Notes: a model not told the origin generated them from the letters alone. A stretch of DNA of 64,000 nt from XBB1006 sp051877515 (GCA_051877515.1 JBJEIY010000005.1:1-64000); one strand, 5' to 3'; numbered from the stretch's first letter, positions 17,527 to 27,126 are shown. Program-made: numbers and translations.

Positions 17527-18921
17527 CTATTCATAGACGACCGCACCTTTTTTCCAGTACCCCTTTGCAAACAGGATACCTAAGATCAGTGCTTTACTTA
17601 CATTTTCCGCGATCATGCAGCCCCAGACCGCCATCAGGCCAAGACCTAGAAGGCGGACGCAGACATAGGTCATACCGATCCGGATGATCCACATGGTGCA
17701 GACTCCCACCACAAAAGTGGTTTTGGTATTTCCCACACCGTTAAAAATTCCTTCCATCATGATCAATGCCCCATAAATGGGTTCCGAAACCGCCACCATT
17801 TTCAGGGCAACCACGCCCTGGGCGATCACCTCTGTATCTTTGGTAAAAAGCCCCATCATGAATTGCGGAAAAATAAACAACAAAGCCCCGGTAATGGTCA
17901 TCAGTAGCACCGTGATCAGAATCAGGAGCCGGGCCATCCGGTCCGTTTTCTTTTCATCGCCCTCTCCCATGGCATTCCCAATGAGAGTAGCACCCGCGCC
18001 CTGCATTCCAAAACCCGGAATGTAGAATAGCTCCTCTGCATTGATGGCAATGGAGTGAGCCGCCAATGTAGTGGTTCCAAGGCTTGCCACCTGGGCAGTA
18101 AATACCGTATATCCCGAGAAAATAGCCAGCCTCTGGACAGCTAACGGAATCCCCACCCTGACACACTGATACATCACATGCCGGTTAAGACGCTTACTGG
18201 TCTTACGGGGTGACAGCACCGGATTTCTCCACATGGCAAGCAGCATACAGACACCGCCAAACACCGAAGCAATGGCCGTTCCCAGTGCTGCTCCTGTGAC
18301 TCCCAAACCGGCACCCGGCATAAAAACCTCTTTTCCAAAAATATGTATCATCCTGCTCTCATAGATCAGGAAATAATTTCCAATAATGTTGACCAGGTTC
18401 ATCCCTGCATTCACCAGCATGGGAGTTTTGGTATCCCCCACACCCCGGATCACACAGCTTAGCACCATGTCGATCGACTTAAAAATAAAGACTCCACCGG
18501 TAATGGCAAGATAGATTCCGGCCTGTATGCGTACTGCACCGGTTCCTCCCATCCACCCCGGTAAAAAAGGTGAAATGGCAAGTACGATGCCACTTTCTAA
18601 CGCACCGATGATCAGCGCCAGGTACACGCCCTGCATGGCTGCGGTTTTAAGTTCCTTATAATTCTTTGCTCCGTTATTCCGGGCCACAAACGCCAGCACG
18701 CCTACCCCCAGGGAATAGGCCGGCGCATTGATAAGCCAGGTCACCGGTGTGATCAGTCCCACTGCTGCCGAGGCCTGTGCTCCGATCCGACCAACCATGG
18801 CAGTATCCGCATAGATCACCACCGTCTGCAGGCACTGCTCTAAAATTGTCGGCCATGCTAATGTCAGAATCAGCCAAACCATCTGCTTTCCCGAAGAGCC
18901 ATATCCCGGTTTTTCTCCCAT
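17527..18921 (-). CDS. MATE family efflux transporter
   Basis: Integral membrane antiporter of 464 residues with about 12 hydrophobic helices in two homologous halves. The start WLILTLAWPTILEQCLQTVVIYADTAMVGRIGAQASAAVGL is typical of the MATE/DinF group, which expels drugs or metabolites in exchange for Na+ or H+. The substrate cannot be read from sequence. GAGGGG precedes the ATG. It lies 49 nt upstream of ddl and after the hpf terminator. Confidence 0.92.
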   Translation of the reverse strand: MGEKPGYGSSGKQMVWLILTLAWPTILEQCLQTVVIYADTAMVGRIGAQASAAVGLITPVTWLINAPAYSLGVGVLAFVARNNGAKNYKELKTAAMQGVYLALIIGALESGIVLAISPFLPGWMGGTGAVRIQAGIYLAITGGVFIFKSIDMVLSCVIRGVGDTKTPMLVNAGMNLVNIIGNYFLIYESRMIHIFGKEVFMPGAGLGVTGAALGTAIASVFGGVCMLLAMWRNPVLSPRKTSKRLNRHVMYQCVRVGIPLAVQRLAIFSGYTVFTAQVASLGTTTLAAHSIAINAEELFYIPGFGMQGAGATLIGNAMGEGDEKKTDRMARLLILITVLLMTITGALLFIFPQFMMGLFTKDTEVIAQGVVALKMVAVSEPIYGALIMMEGIFNGVGNTKTTFVVGVCTMWIIRIGMTYVCVRLLGLGLMAVWGCMIAENVSKALILGILFAKGYWKKGAVVYE

Positions 18922-18980
18922 TTCTTACCCCTCAAAATCCGTTTCGTTATCGATCCGCCCGGTTTCCCGGCAAACGGTAA

Positions 18981-19007
18981 ATCAGCTACCCCTTAAGGGT
19001 AGCTGAT
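18981..19007 (-). terminator. Terminator after hpf
   Basis: ATCAGCTACCC and GGGTAGCTGAT form a perfect 11-bp stem 9 nt beyond the hpf stop, followed by TTTACC on the minus strand. Confidence 0.65.
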
Positions 19008-19015
19008 AAGTTTCC

Positions 19016-19546
19016 TTAAAACTCCGGTTCAATGAGTCCGTAGGTATTTCCTTTTCTCTTATAAACCACGTTTACTTCTTCTGTCTCAGCATTCTGGAAT
19101 ACATAGAAATTATGTCCCAGCAACTCCATCTGTAAGCAGGCATCTTCCGGATACATGGGTTTCATTCCGAATCTCTTAACCCGTTCGATCCGGATCTCTC
19201 CCTCTTCCTCATCGGTGTCCGTCTCAAAGAATTCACTGGCAAAGGTTTCCGACTCATGTTTCTGATCGATCAGTTTCTTTCTGTATTTCTTTAACTGACG
19301 TTCGATGACTTCCTCAACCAGATCAATGGATACATACATATCGCTGCTAACCTGCTCGGAACGGATGATACCACCCTTTACCGGAATGGTAACCTCAATC
19401 TTCTGCCGATTCTTTTCCACACTTAATGTTACGCTGGCATCCATTTCTTTATTAAAAAACTTATCCAGTTTGGAGAGTTTCTCCTCAACTGCTCCACGTA
19501 AACCTTCTGTTACATCAATATTTTTACCACTTATAGTTATACGCAT
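19016..19546 (-). CDS. hpf: Long-form ribosome hibernation promoting factor
   Basis: Binds idle 30S subunits and pairs ribosomes into 100S dimers. The 176-residue length marks the long form with two domains: N-terminal S30AE fold (MRITISGKNIDVTEGLRGAVEEKLSKLDKFF, to about residue 100) and C-terminal dimerisation domain (about 120-176, RVKRFGMKPMYPEDACLQMELLGHNFYVFQNAETEEVNVVYKRKGNTYGLIEP). I chose the ATG at 19546 (AGGGG 9 nt upstream, family-typical N-terminus) over an ATG six codons earlier. Confidence 0.96.
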   Translation of the reverse strand: MRITISGKNIDVTEGLRGAVEEKLSKLDKFFNKEMDASVTLSVEKNRQKIEVTIPVKGGIIRSEQVSSDMYVSIDLVEEVIERQLKKYRKKLIDQKHESETFASEFFETDTDEEEGEIRIERVKRFGMKPMYPEDACLQMELLGHNFYVFQNAETEEVNVVYKRKGNTYGLIEPEF

Positions 19547-19627
19547 TACATCCAACCCCTTCACTGTTTTGTAGTGAATTCATTATACCATCTTTCCGGG
19601 GTCGTGTAAAGCAACCCGCATTTTTAT

Positions 19628-19656
19628 TTGTCCCACACCATAGGATATGTTATACT
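19628..19656 (+). promoter_or_regulatory. Sigma-A promoter of the SDR-thrE operon
   Basis: TTGTCC, 17 nt, TATACT, about 50 nt before the SDR start. Confidence 0.55.
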
Positions 19657-19704
19657 GTGTATATAGGAATAATCACCTGCCATTATCACAGAAAAGAGGT
19701 TTTT

Positions 19705-20442
19705 ATGGAAAGACAAACCCTTTGCATTACCGGTGTGTCCCGGGGAATCGGGCGCGCCATAGCGGAGCTTTTTTCTGATGGCTCCTACAATCTTATCTTA
19801 AATACCGGTACCCATGAAGATGCCCGGCTTCAATTTCAGAAGGAATTTCTTGCGGGCCATCCGGATTGCCCCCTGTATACTTCCTGCGGAAATATCGGGG
19901 ATCCGGATTATGTACAGTGGTTCTTATCGGAAGGAAGAAAACGTTTCGGAGACGTAGACATTCTCATCAACAATGCAGGGATCTCCCACATTGGTCTGCT
20001 ATCCGAAATGACTACAGCACAATGGCAGAAACTTTTAGATACCAATCTCAGTTCCGTTTTTTATACCTGCAGGGAAGTCATTCCGGGCATGGTCCATAAC
20101 AAAACGGGCAAAATAATCAATATCTCCTCTGTCTGGGGAAGCACCGGTGCCTCCTGCGAAGCTGCTTATTCTGCCACCAAAGGCGGCGTGAATGCACTGA
20201 CCAGAGCGCTGGCCAAAGAGCTTGCTCCCAGCAACATTCAGGTAAATGCCGTTAGCTGTGGCGTCATTGATACTACCATGAACAGCTGCTTTTCCAAAGA
20301 GGAAAAAGAGCATCTTACGCAGGAGATTCCCGCAGGCCGTTTTGGAACTGCACAGGAAGTAGCACTCACCGTAAAAAGGATCCTGGAAATGCCATCCTAC
20401 GTTACCGGCCAGATCCTAACCATCGATGGTGGCTTTATCTAA
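19705..20442 (+). CDS. Short-chain dehydrogenase/reductase, FabG-like
   Basis: NAD(P)H-dependent oxidoreductase of 245 residues. Start at 19705, preceded by AGAGG. It has the cofactor loop TGVSRGIGRAIA near the N-terminus, INNAGISH, the catalytic serine in INISSVWGS and the YxxxK pair in AAYSATKGG. It ends in ILTIDGGFI, as 3-oxoacyl-ACP reductases do. It is not beside fatty-acid genes, so the substrate is open. It precedes a ThrE-type exporter by 11 nt and the two halves may share a transcript. Confidence 0.88.
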   Translation: MERQTLCITGVSRGIGRAIAELFSDGSYNLILNTGTHEDARLQFQKEFLAGHPDCPLYTSCGNIGDPDYVQWFLSEGRKRFGDVDILINNAGISHIGLLSEMTTAQWQKLLDTNLSSVFYTCREVIPGMVHNKTGKIINISSVWGSTGASCEAAYSATKGGVNALTRALAKELAPSNIQVNAVSCGVIDTTMNSCFSKEEKEHLTQEIPAGRFGTAQEVALTVKRILEMPSYVTGQILTIDGGFI

Positions 20443-20453
20443 GGGAGGTTTCT

Positions 20454-21266
20454 ATGCAAAAAGGACTTGATACCCGGGTTAACCCGAAAAATGCAAAAAA
20501 TGACTACGATCCTACCTACATTCTTTCTCTGGTCCTGGATATCGGAGAGGAAATGCTTACCTGTGGCGCCGAGATCAACCGGGTGGAGGATTCCATCTAT
20601 CGTATGCTGACTTCTTACGGCTATCAGAAGGTAAACGTGTTTTCCATTCCGGAGTTCATCGCAGTTTCCATTGTGACCAATGAAGGGGAGACCAGGACCC
20701 AGACCCGGAGGGTCTATCGTTTTAGTAATAATTTCCACCGGTTAGAAGAGTTAAATGAGATTTCCAGACAGATCTGCGCCACCCAGCCGGGTGTTAAGAA
20801 ACTGTGGCAATCCTTAGACAATATGCAACCGGTTTCCTATCATGATAACACGCCGCTGATCGCCCTGGGTTATTTCATGGGCGGTGGCGCTTTTACCATT
20901 TTCTTTGGTGGGAATGTGCTGGACGGCGTAGCTGCCGGCATCACCGCTTTGCTCATGATGGGCATTAGCCGTCTAACCAACGTACAGAATCTGAATAAGC
21001 TGGTCTATACCTGGCTCTCTTCCCTGATCGCAGGTTTTTCCGCCATTCTTTTTGTCCGTATCGGCATCGGACAGCATCTGGACACCATCATGATCGGTGA
21101 TATCATGCTGCTGATCCCCGGCATGGCATTGACCACCTCCATCCGGGATATGATGTGCGGAGATTTGATGGCTGGAATCTTCCGGTTCCTGGAATCTCTT
21201 CTGGTTGCCGGATCCATTGCTTTAGGCTATGCTATTCCACTATTTATGATGGGAGGTATCATCTGA
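20454..21266 (+). CDS. Threonine/serine exporter family protein, ThrE N-terminal half
   Basis: 270 residues. The cytoplasmic start LSLVLDIGEEMLTCGAEINRVEDSIYRML is the DUF1212/ThrE signature, with TNEGETRTQTRRV later. Five or so hydrophobic helices follow from about residue 135. This half pairs with the next gene to form a complete ThrE-like transporter, probably an amino acid or small metabolite exporter. GGGAGG precedes the ATG. Its TGA overlaps the next ATG (TGATG). Confidence 0.9.
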   Translation: MQKGLDTRVNPKNAKNDYDPTYILSLVLDIGEEMLTCGAEINRVEDSIYRMLTSYGYQKVNVFSIPEFIAVSIVTNEGETRTQTRRVYRFSNNFHRLEELNEISRQICATQPGVKKLWQSLDNMQPVSYHDNTPLIALGYFMGGGAFTIFFGGNVLDGVAAGITALLMMGISRLTNVQNLNKLVYTWLSSLIAGFSAILFVRIGIGQHLDTIMIGDIMLLIPGMALTTSIRDMMCGDLMAGIFRFLESLLVAGSIALGYAIPLFMMGGII

Positions 21267-21727
21267 TGACAAGAGCGATAATTGAAATGATTGCTGCTTT
21301 TGCAGCCTGCGTGGGCTTTTCCATCATATACAGCACCCGTCCCAACCGCCTGTTTCTATGCGGTCTTTCGGCAGCATTGACCTGGGGGGTCTGCTATTTT
21401 ACTGCCCCTTATACCAGCAGCATCTTTGTGAACTATCTGATTGCTGCAGCATTTGGAACTATTTTATCCGAATGTTTTGCGAAGTGGACAAAATCCCCCG
21501 CTACCATCTATCTGATCCCTGCCCTGCTGCCTATGGTGCCCGGCGGATCACTGTATTACACCACCTTTGCCCTGGTAACCGGCAATCAGACAGATGTTTC
21601 CCACTTCGGAAACCGCACCGCTTTGGCTGCCCTGGGAATTGCCGTGGGTCTGGTGATCGTTTCCGTCCTGTTGTATTATCAGCGCCGGATTGAATATAAG
21701 CGTGAACATAGAAAGAAGCAGCCATAG
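21266..21727 (+). CDS. Threonine/serine exporter family protein, ThrE C-terminal half (DUF3815)
   Basis: 153-residue membrane protein with four or five helices (IIEMIAAFAACVGFSIIY, LIAAAFGTILSECFA, IYLIPALLPMVPGGSLYYTTFAL, LGIAVGLVIVSVLLYY). The PALLPMVPGGxxYY segment is the family hallmark. The one-base TGATG overlap with the upstream half implies translational coupling and a one-to-one complex. The last codons (REHRKKQP) lie inside the terminator stem. Confidence 0.9.
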   Translation: MTRAIIEMIAAFAACVGFSIIYSTRPNRLFLCGLSAALTWGVCYFTAPYTSSIFVNYLIAAAFGTILSECFAKWTKSPATIYLIPALLPMVPGGSLYYTTFALVTGNQTDVSHFGNRTALAALGIAVGLVIVSVLLYYQRRIEYKREHRKKQP

Positions 21728-21745
21728 AGGCTGCTTCTTTCTATG
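21707..21745. terminator. Bidirectional terminator with a 17-bp perfect stem
   Basis: CATAGAAAGAAGCAGCC and its exact complement flank a 5-nt loop. The stem overlaps the 3' end of the DUF3815 gene and serves the convergent YitT gene too. Confidence 0.85.
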
Positions 21746-21763
21746 TATAGACAACGTGCCGTT

Positions 21764-22621
21764 TTATTTTGCTCCAAATTGTTTTTCCATAGTGAATCCC
21801 CGTCCCCGGACTTCTTTGACCTGACATACCGTCATAAAACAGGTGGGATCCATTTCTCTTACGATTCTTTCCACTTTTGCCAGCTCCCGGCTGGATACTA
21901 CGGTAAAGATCATTTCATAAGGTTCCTCGGCAAAGCCGCCTTTGGCATTTAACAGCGTCACTCCGCGATCCACCTTACTTAGAATCGCTTCTTTAATTTC
22001 CCGGGACTTCTGACTGATGATCTTAACTTCCACCCTGGTAGAACCAAAGACCAGGAATTTTTCCATGGTCATGGTATAGATCATGATCAGGACAATTCCG
22101 TAAAGGATGGACTCCATATCATAAAACCTGCCAAGACCAATGACGATCAATCCGTCAAAAAGATACATGCTGTAAGACATGGGCACATGAAACAATCTGT
22201 TCAAAACAATGGGTGGAATATCCATTCCTCCGGAAGATGCACCCGCGCGAATGATAATGGCCAAAGACAGGCCTACAAAAACACCCAGAAACAGGGTACA
22301 CAGCAGGGGATCTGTAGTCAGAACCACATGACTGCAAACCCTTTCTGCAATCGCCAGCATGATCGGATATGACAGACTGCCCAGCAAACTGTTTAAGGCA
22401 AATTTCCTGCCAAGAAAGATAAATCCCACCAGCAGCAGAACAATATTGATTCCCAGAACTGCAGTAGACAGTTTGATATCCAGCAAGTTCTTGACGATTA
22501 ATCCCAGACCGGTAGATCCCGCCGTTACAATATTCGAAGGTACCAGAAAGATCTGTACCGCTACGGCATAAATAAGATTTCCCATCAGAACTGCCAGAAC
22601 GGTCTTCGCTTGGTTTTTCAT
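21764..22621 (-). CDS. YitT family membrane protein (DUF161/DUF2179), copy 1
   Basis: 285 residues with five or six helices at about 5-185, followed by a soluble DUF2179 domain (about 205-275: VEVKIISQKSREIKEAILSKVDRGVTLLNAKGGFAEEPYEMIFTVVSSRELAKVERIVREMDP). The motif GxTGLGLI near residue 37 and GASSGGMDIPPIVL near 128 are family-typical. YitT proteins are thought to be membrane transporters or sensors of unknown ligand. GGGAGG precedes the ATG. A diverged paralog lies at 24242. Confidence 0.92.
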   Translation of the reverse strand: MKNQAKTVLAVLMGNLIYAVAVQIFLVPSNIVTAGSTGLGLIVKNLLDIKLSTAVLGINIVLLLVGFIFLGRKFALNSLLGSLSYPIMLAIAERVCSHVVLTTDPLLCTLFLGVFVGLSLAIIIRAGASSGGMDIPPIVLNRLFHVPMSYSMYLFDGLIVIGLGRFYDMESILYGIVLIMIYTMTMEKFLVFGSTRVEVKIISQKSREIKEAILSKVDRGVTLLNAKGGFAEEPYEMIFTVVSSRELAKVERIVREMDPTCFMTVCQVKEVRGRGFTMEKQFGAK

Positions 22622-22691
22622 ATTAAATTTTCCTCCCTTTTCTTTATTACCCGTCAGATATTATACCATATCCTGTCAGAAACTGCAAAGC

Positions 22692-22713
22692 GCAGCCCGC
22701 ATATGCAGGCTGC
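22692..22713 (-). terminator. Short hairpin after the double-cubane reductase gene
   Basis: GCAGCC..GCATATGC..GGCTGC folds on itself. The T-tract on the minus strand is broken (GCTTTGCAGTTTC), so termination strength is uncertain. Confidence 0.4.
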
Positions 22714-22767
22714 ACTTTCTAAAAAGGGCTTCTATGGATCAAGACTACATAGTCTTACATCGCTGTA

Positions 22768-23916
22768 TTAGATCATTTCCATAAATGCGGCGATACGGGT
22801 ATCTAACTGACCCACATCCTCCTGGGAATAATCTGTTTCTACGTGAATATACGGGATTCCTTTTCCCTTCACGAATTTTTCGATGCTCTTGGCTTCTATG
22901 TTGTAGGTATGGCAGGCCTGAAGGGTCATTTCCACAACACCATCTACCTGATATTCCTCCAGCAGTCTGCCAAGAAGCTCGAAACGGTTTTCATCCGGTG
23001 TCATAACAGAGCATCCGATACTTAAATAGCGCTCTGCAATGGCACGGTAAATATCTTCTGCATTCTCATCAATAAGACGGTCCACACTCTTGGCGCCACC
23101 GCAGTTTTCAAATGCTACTACGTTCCCTCCATTATTCTCAATGGCTTTTACAACCTTCATGGGGGCTCCGCTGCTGGGGCATCCTGTCAGAAGGATCCTT
23201 TTTGCTTTCGCAGGTTTCTCACCCTCTTCGTATTCCTTCAAAACCTTCTTGCGCAGGTCCTCTACTTCTACAGGCATTTTTTCCCGGTCAAATTTGAACT
23301 GGCTGCCGTATAATACATTGAACAGCTGGGAACCCTGCATGGGCGCCGGATCCAGCTTCATCACTTCATAGAATCTGCGAAGCGCAAGTCTTCCTTCATT
23401 TGCTACATGCACCGCATGCCGCAGGTTCTCTTCTGTAATTTCCACACCGAAGGTCTGCTCTAAAAATTCTTTAAACTTAATAACTTCACTGGTCCACAGA
23501 TCCAATGCCGTCTCACTCTGGGAATTGGGCAGTTCCATGATGTATACATTTTTGAATTCCTTCATCAGCTCATACATCTTTTTCTTGCCATCACAGGTAG
23601 TTTCCCCTACTACCACATCAGAAAAATAGAAGAACGGGCATTTATTCGACACCGCAAAACCATAACTGGATTTTACCAGTGGACACAGATTCCGCGGAAG
23701 ATCCTGCTCCGCAATGGGAATGGTTTCATCGGAGGTTGAGCAAAGTCCCACGGTAACTGCGCCCATAGCCATAGCAATCTCCTGGGGAAAATAGGTACAA
23801 TAGGCACCTACCACCGGGACATTTTTATCCTTCAGTTCTTTCATGACCAGGAAGGATTGCTTTCTCTGCTCGGCGAATTCTTCAAAAATCTCCGGCAATT
23901 CTTTGATCAGTTCCAT
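22768..23916 (-). CDS. Double-cubane-cluster reductase (2-hydroxyacyl-CoA dehydratase D-component family)
   Basis: 382 residues, matching the stand-alone HgdB/BcrC relatives such as YjiM rather than a dehydratase subunit pair. I start at 23916 (MELIKELP, GGAGG 11 nt upstream); an upstream in-frame start has no ribosome site. Cysteines suited to Fe-S ligation occur at GAYCTYFPQE, RNLCPLVKSS, NKCPFFYFSDVVVGETTCDGKKKMYE, LLTGCPSSGAP, ENCGGAKS and LQACHTYN. The family does ATP-driven low-potential reductions with a separate activase, but no activase gene is in the window. The substrate is unknown. Confidence 0.85.
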   Translation of the reverse strand: MELIKELPEIFEEFAEQRKQSFLVMKELKDKNVPVVGAYCTYFPQEIAMAMGAVTVGLCSTSDETIPIAEQDLPRNLCPLVKSSYGFAVSNKCPFFYFSDVVVGETTCDGKKKMYELMKEFKNVYIMELPNSQSETALDLWTSEVIKFKEFLEQTFGVEITEENLRHAVHVANEGRLALRRFYEVMKLDPAPMQGSQLFNVLYGSQFKFDREKMPVEVEDLRKKVLKEYEEGEKPAKAKRILLTGCPSSGAPMKVVKAIENNGGNVVAFENCGGAKSVDRLIDENAEDIYRAIAERYLSIGCSVMTPDENRFELLGRLLEEYQVDGVVEMTLQACHTYNIEAKSIEKFVKGKGIPYIHVETDYSQEDVGQLDTRIAAFMEMI

Positions 23917-24241
23917 CTTATCAATTTCCTCCAAAGTACGTTCTGTTCTAAACAAAAATTTAACAAAGTACCTGTCTGAAATCAAATTGAAAGTTTTGAT
24001 TATATCCGCCCTGGTATTTGTATTTTTAATAAATCCATTACATTTTATAATGTCTGTTCCTCTGTTTTCTATATTGCAATACTTTTACAAAATTCCCGTA
24101 TACCCTTGATTTTTCCCAGCTTAGAATGGATCACCGGCTTTAAGACCTCCCCTCGTTGCAGACAAAAAAACAGTCCCCGAAAGGGACTGTTTTATGATTA
24201 AAAAATTTTAAATTTATACTTTATTTTTCGTTAGAACTGCT
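23917..24241. other. AT-rich intergenic stretch
   Basis: Positions 23917-24160 are AT-rich upstream sequence of the reductase gene; I find no confident promoter, riboswitch fold or small gene in it. The terminator at 24167-24193 occupies the other end. Confidence 0.5.
24167..24193. terminator. Terminator after the second YitT gene
   Basis: AAAACAGTCCC and GGGACTGTTTT form an 11-bp stem with a 5-nt loop, flanked by A and T runs. It lies 49 nt beyond the stop of the YitT gene on the minus strand. Confidence 0.8.
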
Positions 24242-25120
24242 TTAGATCTCCTGCATGAACATATCCTTATATCCATAGCCGAATACCTCACTGGCTCCCG
24301 ACACGATCAAAAATGCATCTTTGTCTTCTTCTTTAACAATCTCCCGTATTCTGGAATACTGCAAAGTCTTGGAAACGATCATCAGTACGCGCTTCTTCTC
24401 GCTGGTGTAAGCTCCTTCACCATCAATGAATGTCGCACCCACATCTACTTCCTCCAGCACACGTTTGGCGATCACCTCATTATGGTCACTGATCACATAG
24501 ATCAGCTTTGCCCCGTCACCCCGATATAACATGGAATCCAGCACAAAATTACTGATCATGATGGTTGCCACTGCGTACAATCCACTCTCTAAATTCCGGA
24601 ATACAATGATGGATAACAGAATGACTACGAAATCCGTCATGGAATAGATCCTTCCGGTTTTAATATGCGGAAACTTCTGACGTAATGCACGCACAATAAT
24701 ATCCGAGCCGCCTGTAGTACCGCCATTTTTAAAAACAATGGCCATGCCGAAGGCCATGAGTGTTCCTCCTGTGGCGCCGGCGATCAGACAGTCCTTGGTA
24801 ACCAGCCCTATCACCGGTAACAGATACTCTTCGATACCATTCATCATAGACGATGACAGGATGGTAACATATACCGTGGAGATGATCATCTTTCCTCCAA
24901 ACCTCCACCATCCAAAGATCAAGATTGGCAGGTTGATCAGGAAAATCACGGTACCGGTCTGCAGATGTGTTATGTAGCTGATGATAATACCCAAACCGGT
25001 CACACCGCCCGGTGCCAGTTCATACGGATCGATAAAAACGGCAATTCCCACCGAATAGATCAAACTTCCTACTGCCATCCAAAGATACTCTGAGATGATC
25101 TTTGCAGCTTTTTCTTTCAT
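24242..25120 (-). CDS. YitT family membrane protein (DUF161/DUF2179), copy 2
   Basis: 292 residues from the ATG at 25120 (GGAGGAGAAGG upstream); an earlier in-frame ATG lacks a ribosome site. It has the family plan: helices to about residue 190 with GGVTGLGIIISYI and GGTTGGSDIIVRAL, then a DUF2179 domain (LIYVISDHNEVIAKRVLEEVDVGATFIDGEGAYTSEKKRVLMIVSKTLQYSRIREIVKEEDKDAF). It is diverged from copy 1 and so an old paralog. It follows the chemoreceptor gene by 84 nt on the same strand. Confidence 0.92.
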   Translation of the reverse strand: MKEKAAKIISEYLWMAVGSLIYSVGIAVFIDPYELAPGGVTGLGIIISYITHLQTGTVIFLINLPILIFGWWRFGGKMIISTVYVTILSSSMMNGIEEYLLPVIGLVTKDCLIAGATGGTLMAFGMAIVFKNGGTTGGSDIIVRALRQKFPHIKTGRIYSMTDFVVILLSIIVFRNLESGLYAVATIMISNFVLDSMLYRGDGAKLIYVISDHNEVIAKRVLEEVDVGATFIDGEGAYTSEKKRVLMIVSKTLQYSRIREIVKEEDKDAFLIVSGASEVFGYGYKDMFMQEI

Positions 25121-25204
25121 GTACCTTCTCCTCCTATATCTGTCCGTCATGGGATTTCTTGTAATTAACCGGATTGGATCCGTCTCCGGCACTGCATAAT
25201 TTCC

Positions 25205-27085
25205 TTAATCCTGCACCAGTTTCATCAACTGCTCTGTGATCTGCGCCATGTCAGTGGATGCCTGTTTGCTGTTCTGGGAGATCTGCACATTGGAGTCTAC
25301 TACGCTGGCAATCCGATCCAATTCAGATACGGTTTTGGAAACAACGGTTACATTTCCACGTACCATTTCTGCAATTTCTTCCACATCAGCATTGGCCTTT
25401 TCAATGGTTTCCACTACGGAATCAAAAGCTTCCACCGTACGTCTGGTAATGCTCTTTCCTTCATCCACTGCATGTATGGAATTGGTGATCAGCTCTGTGG
25501 TCTCCTGTGCTGCCTGCGCACTTCTTGCGGCGAGCTCGCCTACCTGAACTGCTACAACAGCAAAGCCTTTGCCCATATCGCCTGCCCTTGCCGCTTCAAT
25601 AGAAGCATTCAATGCCAGCAGATTGGTCTGGGATGCAATGGAATCAATTTCATCTATGATCGTTTCGATCTTCATGGAGATCTCGCTGATATGATTAATG
25701 GACAGACTCAGTTCTTCCATCTGTTTTTGCATCTGCACAATGGTGTTCGCAGTGTTCTCTGTTGTAGAGGTAACTTTTACAGTCTCATCGGCACTGGCAT
25801 TTAATGCAGTAACCAGTTCATCCATAGCATGTTTGAGACCGATAACTGCTTCCTTCTGTTCCTCGGTTCCGTGCATGATATCATCGGAGCTTGTCAGCAT
25901 GGCTCCGGATACACTTTCCAGATTTAAGCAGGCAGATTTTACTTTCTCGATCAGCACAAGGTTGTTATCCATGTCATCATGCTGTTGTTTCATCAGTTCA
26001 TCATTTTCCTGCATACTATTGCGGATACTGTCCACCATTTTATTAATGCTGTCGGACAACTGAACAAATTCCGGATTGCCGGATTCTTTTACTACAATAT
26101 CAAAATTTCCTTCTGCGATCTTCTTCATGGAACTGCTGATCTCATTGATACCGTGCACGATCTTCCTATCCACGGTACGGTTAATAAGGATGATCAGAGC
26201 CATGAAAATCACGAACATGCTCAAAGACACAACGATGGTCTGACTGGTACGGCTGGAGTAGTACTCGCCGGAGGGTAAAAAGGTTCCGATCAGCATATCG
26301 TCATATTCTTCGGTCACATAATAGCCGGAGGTTTTGTTTACTTTAATCTTTCCGCTGCCGGCTGTTGTAGGATTCTTAAAGCCTGCTTCTTCGGCAGATG
26401 TTCCGATCAGATCGGCATTGGGATGAGCAAGAATGGTGCCGCTTTCTTTATCAATGGCATACACATATCCCTTTTCACCAAAATCAATATCACGCAAAAC
26501 CACATCAATGGCGGTATTAGCCAGAGTCTCCTCCAGTATTTCCGGACGGATTCCAACCTGCACCAATCCCGGTGCGTCCTTTCTGGCAACACCGATGTAC
26601 TGGATGATGATTCCTTCTGCAGCATTTTTCTGCGGCTCCTGCACGATCTCCAGGGAAGGATCATTCACGATCTCCATAAAAGCGGTTGACTGTTCGCCAC
26701 TGTACATATCGAACCCTATGTATGCCTCCACGGTACTGTGAGTAATGATTCCATTCTCATCAATGACATGGAGCTCATTTACCATAAGGCGCTCACAGAT
26801 TTCATTCAGCTTCCGGGAATCTTCCAGAATCGTTCCGTCCGCTGCGAGCATATCGGCAAAAGCCCGTGTCTTGGCCAGATTGTTTTCTCCCAGGTTATTG
26901 GTAAGTCGATCAATCTCTTCATCGTTCGCTGCCAACTTTTCTTTGACTGTAGCAAGTTTTTCGGCACTTTCCGCCCTGTTATTACTCCGGCTGGTAAGCG
27001 TCTGCAGGGAAAAAATAGCTACAATGGTGACAGCAAAAGCGACCAACATATAAGCACATAAACTTTTGGTGAATATTTTTTTCAT
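25205..27085 (-). CDS. Methyl-accepting chemotaxis protein with dCache-type sensor
   Basis: Membrane chemoreceptor of 626 residues. Helix 1 lies at about 8-27. The extracellular sensor (about 30-280) carries Cache features (LHVIDENGIITHSTVEAYIGFDMYSGEQ and GYVYAIDKESGTILAHPNADLIGTSAEE). Helix 2 is near 283-303, followed by HAMP (about 305-358). The signalling domain has the hairpin tip IDSIASQTNLLALNASIEAARAGDMGKGFAVVAVQVGELA. The signal passes to CheA/CheW, which are not in this window. GGAGGAG precedes the ATG. The ligand is not readable; dCache sensors often bind amino acids. Confidence 0.95.
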   Translation of the reverse strand: MKKIFTKSLCAYMLVAFAVTIVAIFSLQTLTSRSNNRAESAEKLATVKEKLAANDEEIDRLTNNLGENNLAKTRAFADMLAADGTILEDSRKLNEICERLMVNELHVIDENGIITHSTVEAYIGFDMYSGEQSTAFMEIVNDPSLEIVQEPQKNAAEGIIIQYIGVARKDAPGLVQVGIRPEILEETLANTAIDVVLRDIDFGEKGYVYAIDKESGTILAHPNADLIGTSAEEAGFKNPTTAGSGKIKVNKTSGYYVTEEYDDMLIGTFLPSGEYYSSRTSQTIVVSLSMFVIFMALIILINRTVDRKIVHGINEISSSMKKIAEGNFDIVVKESGNPEFVQLSDSINKMVDSIRNSMQENDELMKQQHDDMDNNLVLIEKVKSACLNLESVSGAMLTSSDDIMHGTEEQKEAVIGLKHAMDELVTALNASADETVKVTSTTENTANTIVQMQKQMEELSLSINHISEISMKIETIIDEIDSIASQTNLLALNASIEAARAGDMGKGFAVVAVQVGELAARSAQAAQETTELITNSIHAVDEGKSITRRTVEAFDSVVETIEKANADVEEIAEMVRGNVTVVSKTVSELDRIASVVDSNVQISQNSKQASTDMAQITEQLMKLVQD

Positions 27086-27126
27086 AAAAAATAGACTCCT
27101 CCTTCATTCGTATCATTACATTTTTG

